In this document: positions 59,598-64,000 of the stretch, in pieces
Layout of the letters: every line of letters starts with the position of its first letter
Numbering within the stretch: position 1 is the first letter of the stretch
DNA from: Roseateles depolymerans
Lineage (GTDB): Bacteria; Pseudomonadota; Gammaproteobacteria; Burkholderiales; Burkholderiaceae_C
DNA: 64,000 nucleotides
Assembly (NCBI RefSeq): GCF_003387155.1
Contig: NZ_QUMT01000001.1
Location: 682,001 to 746,000, forward strand
Reading direction: 5' to 3'
The notes under the pieces: model-generated
What the model saw: the letters and a program-made list of their open reading frames with translations, nothing else
Database searches by the model: none
What the model was told of the DNA's origin: nothing
Made by a program: the position numbers and the translations under genes

Positions 59598-61049
59598 TCA
59601 TTCCTTGGTGGTCTTGGCTTCAGCCTTGCGCTCCATGGCGGTCTTGGACACCACCACCGGCTTGCCCTTGAGCTGGTTCAGCGCCTGCTGCAGGGGGAAG
59701 TCTTCATTGCTGCCGAACTCGGGCAGCGGCTTCAGCGGCTCGCCGCGCTTGGCATATTCGGCTTCCAGCTTCTGGCGACGCTCCTCACGCAGCTTCTCCA
59801 GTTCCTTCACCCGGGCATCGTCCGCCTTCTCGTTGCTGCCGGCCAGGTGCTTTTCCAGGTCGGCTTCCCGCATGCGCAGTTCGGCAAAGACATTGCCCTC
59901 GGCTGTCTCGTCCAAGGGAATGTCCGGCACGATGCCCATGGCCTGGATGGAGCGGCCACTCGGCGTGTAGTAACGCGCAGTGGTCAGCTTCACCGCCGTG
60001 TCCGGGCCCAACTGGCGAACCGTCTGCACCGAGCCCTTGCCGAAGGTCTGTGCGCCCATCACGGTGGCGCGCTTGTGGTCCTGCAGCGCGCCGGCCACGA
60101 TTTCGCTGGCGGAGGCCGATCCTTCATTGACCAGCACCACCAGCGGCACGCTCTTGAGCGCGTCCGGCAGCTTGCGCAGCGGGTCGCCCGAACCACGACG
60201 GGCGTAGAAATCGGGGCTGGCTTTGTAGCTGGCCTTGGAGTCGGCAATCTGGCCATTGGTGGAGACCACCTCGACGTCCTTGGGCAGGAAGGCCGCGGAA
60301 ATGGCCACGGCACCTTCCAGCAGGCCGCCCGGGTCATTGCGCAGGTCCAGCACCACGCCCTTGATCTTGGGGTCCTGCTTGTAGAGGTCGGCCACCTTCT
60401 GGGTGAAGTCCTCGACGGTGCGGTCCTGGAACTGGCTCACGCGGACCCAGGCGTAGCCCGGTTCCACCAGCTTGGTCCGCACGCTCTGCACGCGGATCTC
60501 TTCCCGCGTGATGGTCAGCGGGAAGGTGCGGCTTTCGCTCTTGCGGTAGATAGTGAGCGTCACCTTGGTGTTGGGTTCGCCGCGCATGCGCTTGACGGCC
60601 TGGTCCAGGGTCAGGCCCTTGACGGCCGTCTCGTCGATCTTGCTGATGAGGTCACCGCTCTTGAGACCGGCGCGGAAGGCGGGAGAGCCTTCGATGGGGG
60701 AGACGATCTTCACCAGACCGTCTTCCATGCCGATTTCAATGCCCACGCCGACGAAGCGGCCGGAGGTGCTTTCGCGGAATTCCTTGAAGCTCTTCTTGTC
60801 GAAGAACTGCGAATGCGGGTCCAGCCCGGACACCATGCCGGAGATGGCGTCGTTGATCAGCTTCTTCTCGTCGACCGGTTCCACATAGTCCGACTTGACG
60901 ATGCCGAAGACCGCCGCGAGCTGCTGCAGCTCTTCCAGGGGCAGCGGCACAGCCGTGCTGCGCGCATTGGCCTGCAGCTGCATCGTGGTCAACACGCCGG
61001 CCATCGCTCCCAAAGCGACCCAGCCCGCAACTTTCAGTTTGGCGCCCAT
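59598..61049 (-). CDS. ctpA: Carboxy-terminal processing protease (S41 family)
   Basis: A 483-residue periplasmic Ser/Lys protease. A signal/anchor helix (LKVAGWVALGAMAGVLTTMQ) precedes a helical region, a PDZ domain (about residues 90-175, FVGVGIEIGMEDGLVKIVSP) and the S41 catalytic domain with nucleophile Ser in NEGSASASEIVAGAL and Lys in TFGKGSVQTVRQ. A charged coiled-coil tail (about 400-450) follows. It trims or degrades periplasmic proteins and may regulate murein hydrolases. The ATG at 61049 follows an AAGGAT site. The strong terminator lies downstream. Confidence 0.95.
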   Translation of the reverse strand: MGAKLKVAGWVALGAMAGVLTTMQLQANARSTAVPLPLEELQQLAAVFGIVKSDYVEPVDEKKLINDAISGMVSGLDPHSQFFDKKSFKEFRESTSGRFVGVGIEIGMEDGLVKIVSPIEGSPAFRAGLKSGDLISKIDETAVKGLTLDQAVKRMRGEPNTKVTLTIYRKSESRTFPLTITREEIRVQSVRTKLVEPGYAWVRVSQFQDRTVEDFTQKVADLYKQDPKIKGVVLDLRNDPGGLLEGAVAISAAFLPKDVEVVSTNGQIADSKASYKASPDFYARRGSGDPLRKLPDALKSVPLVVLVNEGSASASEIVAGALQDHKRATVMGAQTFGKGSVQTVRQLGPDTAVKLTTARYYTPSGRSIQAMGIVPDIPLDETAEGNVFAELRMREADLEKHLAGSNEKADDARVKELEKLREERRQKLEAEYAKRGEPLKPLPEFGSNEDFPLQQALNQLKGKPVVVSKTAMERKAEAKTTKE

Positions 61050-61381
61050 GATGCGAAAAATCCTTTTTGGTACAGCAGTGGCCGATCCGCGTGGCGCCAT
61101 GCAGGCATGCCGGACACACTTCAGCCTTGTGCCAGTATAGGCCCGAGGCAATTTCCCGGCCCGAGGAGAGAGCCCGGTTTACCCCTTATTTACCCGGTTT
61201 CGTGCGGAGATGGCGGCGCGGGTCTGCCCACCGACCCTCCAATGATCCGTCGCTGATCTGTCCACGGCCCGCCTGCCCCCCGTTCTCCGTCAAAAACCAG
61301 GGCCATTGCCTCGCTCATTGGCCTGCTTGAGTGGCTCCGATCGCCCGGTTGCTTGAGGCACAATACCGCCCGCATGACCGC
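61050..61381. other. Gap between ctpA and the tRNA-Arg gene
   Basis: 332 bases holding the ctpA promoter (leftward) and the tRNA promoter (rightward). A TTTACC...TTTACC pair near 61178-61194 is the only repeat noted. No gene is supported. Confidence 0.5.
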
Positions 61382-61456
61382 CTCTCCGTAGCACAATGGA
61401 TAGTGCACGCGCCTCCTAAGCGCGGGATCCAGGTTCGATTCCTGGCGGAGGGACCA
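61382..61456 (+). tRNA. tRNA-Arg (anticodon CCT)
   Basis: A full cloverleaf can be drawn: 7-base-pair acceptor stem (61382-61388 with 61446-61452, one T-G pair), D stem GCAC/GTGC, anticodon stem CGCGC/GCGCG with loop CTCCTAA giving anticodon CCT (codon AGG), T stem CCAGG/CCTGG with loop TTCGATT, discriminator A, and encoded CCA at 61454-61456. It reads the rare AGG codon. Its 3' half is overlapped on the other strand by the end of the next coding frame. Confidence 0.95.
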
Positions 61457-62810
61457 CCCGGCTTGAGGACGAGCCGGCGGCTCCGACAAGGGCTCTCGTC
61501 TGCGGGTCCGCATCGAATGCCGACTCAGCCCGCACCCACGCCGGGGCTGAGTTCGTGCCCAGCATGGCCTTCACCGCCCGCCTGCGGCAAATCGAGCAAG
61601 GCGAGAACTCATACACGTAGAGAAGACCGTCGAGCGCTTCCACCCCGGGATGCGCCTCGCACAGGTCCATCAGCTCTTCGAGGAGCAGGTGGACCTTGTC
61701 CGCGTCACTTGTCCGCCTGAGATCGATCCCTCTGAGCCGTTGGACGCACAGGCCGAAGTCACCCGCCTCGAAGTTGTTCACGACCAGGGCGATGCCCATG
61801 GCCGTATCACCTTCGGCGATCTGGTGCAGGGCGACCCGCCGCAGCTCCGGGTCCGTGATCGAGGCCAAAGCTCTCACCACGGCCCATTGCACCTGCGCGT
61901 CAGCATCGGCCATCCATCGAAGGAGCCGGCCGTCGAAGCGCGGGACACCGGTCTTTGAAAAGCATCGGCACAGGCGTTTGACATGCTCGGCATCGCCCGA
62001 CGCCAGCAGCGCTGCGAACACCGTCTCGCGCTGCTCAGTGGACGCTTGGGCCCCCCAACGCCTGAACCAGTAGCAGGGGTCCTTCGGGTTCTTGTCAACG
62101 TACGCGACGATCTCCGAGCCGGTGTACGCCGCGAGGTCCACACGAGGGGACGCGGGCTTTTGTCGCTCACGTGCCTTGCGGATGCCGGCCAGATAGCTTG
62201 CGATATCGGCGTCGGTCTCGGCCGCGCGTTCGAGCATCGCCAATCCGTCCTCGGCGCCTGTGGACTCGTCAAACTCTGCGATCAGCCCGTCATCGACGCT
62301 GAAATCGGGGTCCGCTTGCAACCAACGTCCAAGTTGGCGGGCCACCTGTTTCAGGCCGTCCGCACCATCGAGTGCGACGATCTGCTCGGCCCCGACCACA
62401 TCCGACGTATCGGACGAGCGCGCCAACGACGCATACAGCAGCCGCCTGGCGTCGTTCGAACCGGCGGCGGCAAGTTCTTTGAGGAGGGCGCTGCGCTGCT
62501 CCAGGTCCGGATGGTTCTCGGGCGAAAGAGGCTGAGCCATTGCCTCGATCGCCTTCAACACCGCCGCATCGAGCTTCGCGCGTTTGACGAGGGCGGCCAG
62601 CCAGGGCGCCCGCTCTGCCTCACACTGCGGGTCATAGGTGAGGCACGACAAGCAGGCCGCAACGACGTCAGCCTCCAGTCCACCCGCTCCATGGCGCTCA
62701 AGCTGCTGCATGGCGCGACCATGGCCGGTTCGCAGCGCAGCCGCGAAGGCTTCGTTGGAGAGAGGAAAAGTCGGCTGTTCAATCCGCATCGGAGGTGGCG
62801 CTTCAATCAT
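61416..62810 (-). CDS. Unknown helical repeat-like protein whose end runs into tRNA-Arg
   Basis: A 464-residue helical protein without signal peptide, with HEAT-like helix pairs in the C-terminal half (DAQVQWAVVRALASITDPEL; LRRVALHQIAEGDTAMGIAL). Its last 13 residues (VVPPPGIEPGSRA) are the antisense of the tRNA gene, where the frame meets its stop at 61416. That ending is not a natural domain: the original 3' end was probably lost or the frame has read past it. Base composition is less extreme than that of its neighbours. No family recognised. Confidence 0.65.
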   Translation of the reverse strand: MIEAPPPMRIEQPTFPLSNEAFAAALRTGHGRAMQQLERHGAGGLEADVVAACLSCLTYDPQCEAERAPWLAALVKRAKLDAAVLKAIEAMAQPLSPENHPDLEQRSALLKELAAAGSNDARRLLYASLARSSDTSDVVGAEQIVALDGADGLKQVARQLGRWLQADPDFSVDDGLIAEFDESTGAEDGLAMLERAAETDADIASYLAGIRKARERQKPASPRVDLAAYTGSEIVAYVDKNPKDPCYWFRRWGAQASTEQRETVFAALLASGDAEHVKRLCRCFSKTGVPRFDGRLLRWMADADAQVQWAVVRALASITDPELRRVALHQIAEGDTAMGIALVVNNFEAGDFGLCVQRLRGIDLRRTSDADKVHLLLEELMDLCEAHPGVEALDGLLYVYEFSPCSICRRRAVKAMLGTNSAPAWVRAESAFDADPQTRALVGAAGSSSSRVVPPPGIEPGSRA

Positions 62811-62944
62811 GGGGCGATGGTGATTCTCCGGCAGGCTGCTGGGCCGAAGGTGCGCCGTAGCGCCTCAAGGTCTTCATTCGGTGGTTACCATCGCCATCTC
62901 CCACGGGGAAGACCCCCAAGTGGCCTCACCTCCGCAGACTCGCC

Positions 62945-63289
62945 ATGAAGACCAACGACCCCCATCCGACCCTGCCCGTATCCACCCCAGAAGAACGCGG
63001 CGGAGTCCTGGGTTTTGCCCTGATCTGCCTGCTTGCGCTGGTCGCCGTGGCGGCCCTGCGTGCGCCGGCGGCCTCGCGGGATGTGGCGGTCGGCGTGTTT
63101 CTGATGGTCTGGGGCTGCATGTTCCTGGCGGCCTACTTCTTCAGCCACAAGACGTTCTTCCTGCGCGGCCTGATCTGGTTCTGCACCCGGATGTCCTGCC
63201 CGTCCACGCCCAAGATGGCGTTTTTCTATGCGTTCATGACCTTTGGCATGGGCGTGGTGGCGGTGCTGTCGGGGCTGGGCTGGATCTGA
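62945..63289 (+). CDS. Small three-helix membrane protein (114 aa)
   Basis: A 114-residue inner-membrane protein with hydrophobic stretches GGVLGFALICLLALVAVAAL, VAVGVFLMVWGCMFLAAYFF and MAFFYAFMTFGMGVVAVLSG, and a charged loop FSHKTFFLRGLIWFCTRMSC. I recognise no family. It stands alone between the long unknown gene (divergent) and yceI. Confidence 0.7.
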   Translation: MKTNDPHPTLPVSTPEERGGVLGFALICLLALVAVAALRAPAASRDVAVGVFLMVWGCMFLAAYFFSHKTFFLRGLIWFCTRMSCPSTPKMAFFYAFMTFGMGVVAVLSGLGWI

Positions 63290-63452
63290 CGCCGCAGCTC
63301 GCCGTTCGCTGCACCCTCCACTGAACCCCCAGTACACCCCCCTTTTTTCCGCTCTTTTCGGTCTTGCGCCGGTCTGCTGTGGCGGAGATGATGAGCCCGC
63401 CAATCGCCCTTTCCTTCCAGGGCGTTGCGCTTCACTCCAACAAGGACCGCAG

Positions 63453-64000
63453 ATGAAATTCCTGCTGCTGCCCGCGCTCTGCGTGGCGATGTTTGGCGCA
63501 ACGGTGCAAGCCGCTCAAGCCGCCGCCGTCACCTACGACATCGAACCCACCCACACCTATCCCAGCTTCGAAGCCGACCACATGGGCCTGTCCTACTGGC
63601 GCGGCAAACTGAACAAAAGCGCGGGCACCATCGTCTACGACAAGGCGACCGGGGCCGGCAGCGTGGAGGTGCAGATGGACCTGGCCAGCATCGATTTCGG
63701 GCTCGACGCGATGAACAACTGGGCCACGGGCAAGGACTTCTTCAATGTGGAGAAGAACCCCACCGCCACCTTCAAGGGCCGCTTTGACGGCGCCAAGGGC
63801 GGTGTGCCGAGCCAGGTGGTCGGTGAGCTGACCCTCAACGGCAAGACCCAGCCCATGACGCTGACGGTGCACCAGCTCAAGTGCATGCCTCATCCGATGC
63901 ACAAGCGTGACTTCTGCGGCGCGGACGCCTCGGGCAGTTTCAACCGGGAGGCCTTCGGCCTGAGCGCCGGCAAGGACTGGGGCTTCAAGATGGACGTGAA
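63453..64000 (+). CDS. yceI: YceI family periplasmic lipid-binding protein (cut by the right edge)
   Basis: The first 182 residues of a YceI protein. A signal peptide ends near ...GATVQAAQA. The YceI barrel begins at VTYDIEPTHTYPSFEADHMG and includes LSYWRGKLNKSAGTI, DLASIDFGLDAMNNWATGKD, FFNVEKNPTATFKG and GELTLNGKTQPMTLTVHQLK. It binds isoprenoid-type lipids in relatives. AAGGA precedes the ATG at 63453. The frame is open to the last base, so the C-terminus lies outside the window. Confidence 0.93.
   Translation, partial: MKFLLLPALCVAMFGATVQAAQAAAVTYDIEPTHTYPSFEADHMGLSYWRGKLNKSAGTIVYDKATGAGSVEVQMDLASIDFGLDAMNNWATGKDFFNVEKNPTATFKGRFDGAKGGVPSQVVGELTLNGKTQPMTLTVHQLKCMPHPMHKRDFCGADASGSFNREAFGLSAGKDWGFKMDV

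Overview
The window is a GC-rich piece of a betaproteobacterial chromosome. Gene content and order (an HrcU/HrcV-type type III secretion locus; a fmdB-DUF502-aspS ... nudB-EEP-clsB block; hutUH divergent from hutCDIGF; QseB/TctD-type two-component genes) point to Burkholderiales, most likely the Roseateles/Mitsuaria/Rubrivivax side of the order. That assignment is inference from gene families, not a database match. No rRNA, prophage, transposase or CRISPR array is visible; one tRNA gene (Arg, CCT) is present.

Region 1, about 1-18,350: a nearly complete injectisome locus in three transcription blocks. Leftward: sctQ-sctR-sctS and a partial gene that runs off the left edge. Rightward from a shared divergent promoter region: sctL, a 71-residue gene, sctC, sctW, sctV, sctD, sctN, sctO. 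Leftward from about 18,330: a 76-residue pilin/needle candidate, a 68-residue Gly/Met/His peptide, a 198-residue unknown, sctI, sctJ, sctK, a GNAT acetyltransferase, sctT, sctU. Many junctions are 4-base overlaps. The order resembles the Pseudomonas hrp1 arrangement (pilin...rod-J-K; L-HrpF-C; W-V-D-N-O). No translocator, effector or regulator is recognised inside the window.

Region 2, 18,500-24,300: a sodium:solute symporter, an FmdB-type zinc ribbon gene, a DUF502 membrane protein, aspS and a TPR protein.

Region 3, 24,318-32,000: a leftward cluster of a 1,891-residue type I secreted RTX adhesin, an orphan flgH, a small lipoprotein and an Ala-rich repeat protein. It lies between aspS and nudB, genes I expect to be close together in relatives, so it looks like an insertion.

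Region 4, 32,300-44,600: nudB, an endonuclease/exonuclease/phosphatase gene and clsB (probable CTG start), a secreted esterase, and the whole histidine utilisation system (HutH, HutU, HutI, HutF, HutG, HutD, HutC) with a HutC-like operator between the divergent arms. The HutF plus HutG pair implies the five-step route to glutamate and formate.

Region 5, 44,700-64,000: a chemoreceptor, a GGDEF diguanylate cyclase with TPR-like sensor, a FucP-type sugar transporter, a two-component pair with a PmrA/QseB-like box, DUF429, a ketopantoate reductase-like gene, arginase, a LOG-family protein, MoeB/ThiF, an MqsRA-like toxin-antitoxin pair, a Roadblock fusion protein, a CtpA protease with a clear terminator, tRNA-Arg, a long repeat-like unknown whose 3' end runs into the tRNA gene, a small membrane protein and a truncated yceI.

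A theme across the window is short tandem arrays (8-14 base units) that start exactly on, or just past, the stop codons of otherwise unrelated genes (76-residue pilin candidate, sctU, the FucP-type transporter, the sensor kinase, panE).
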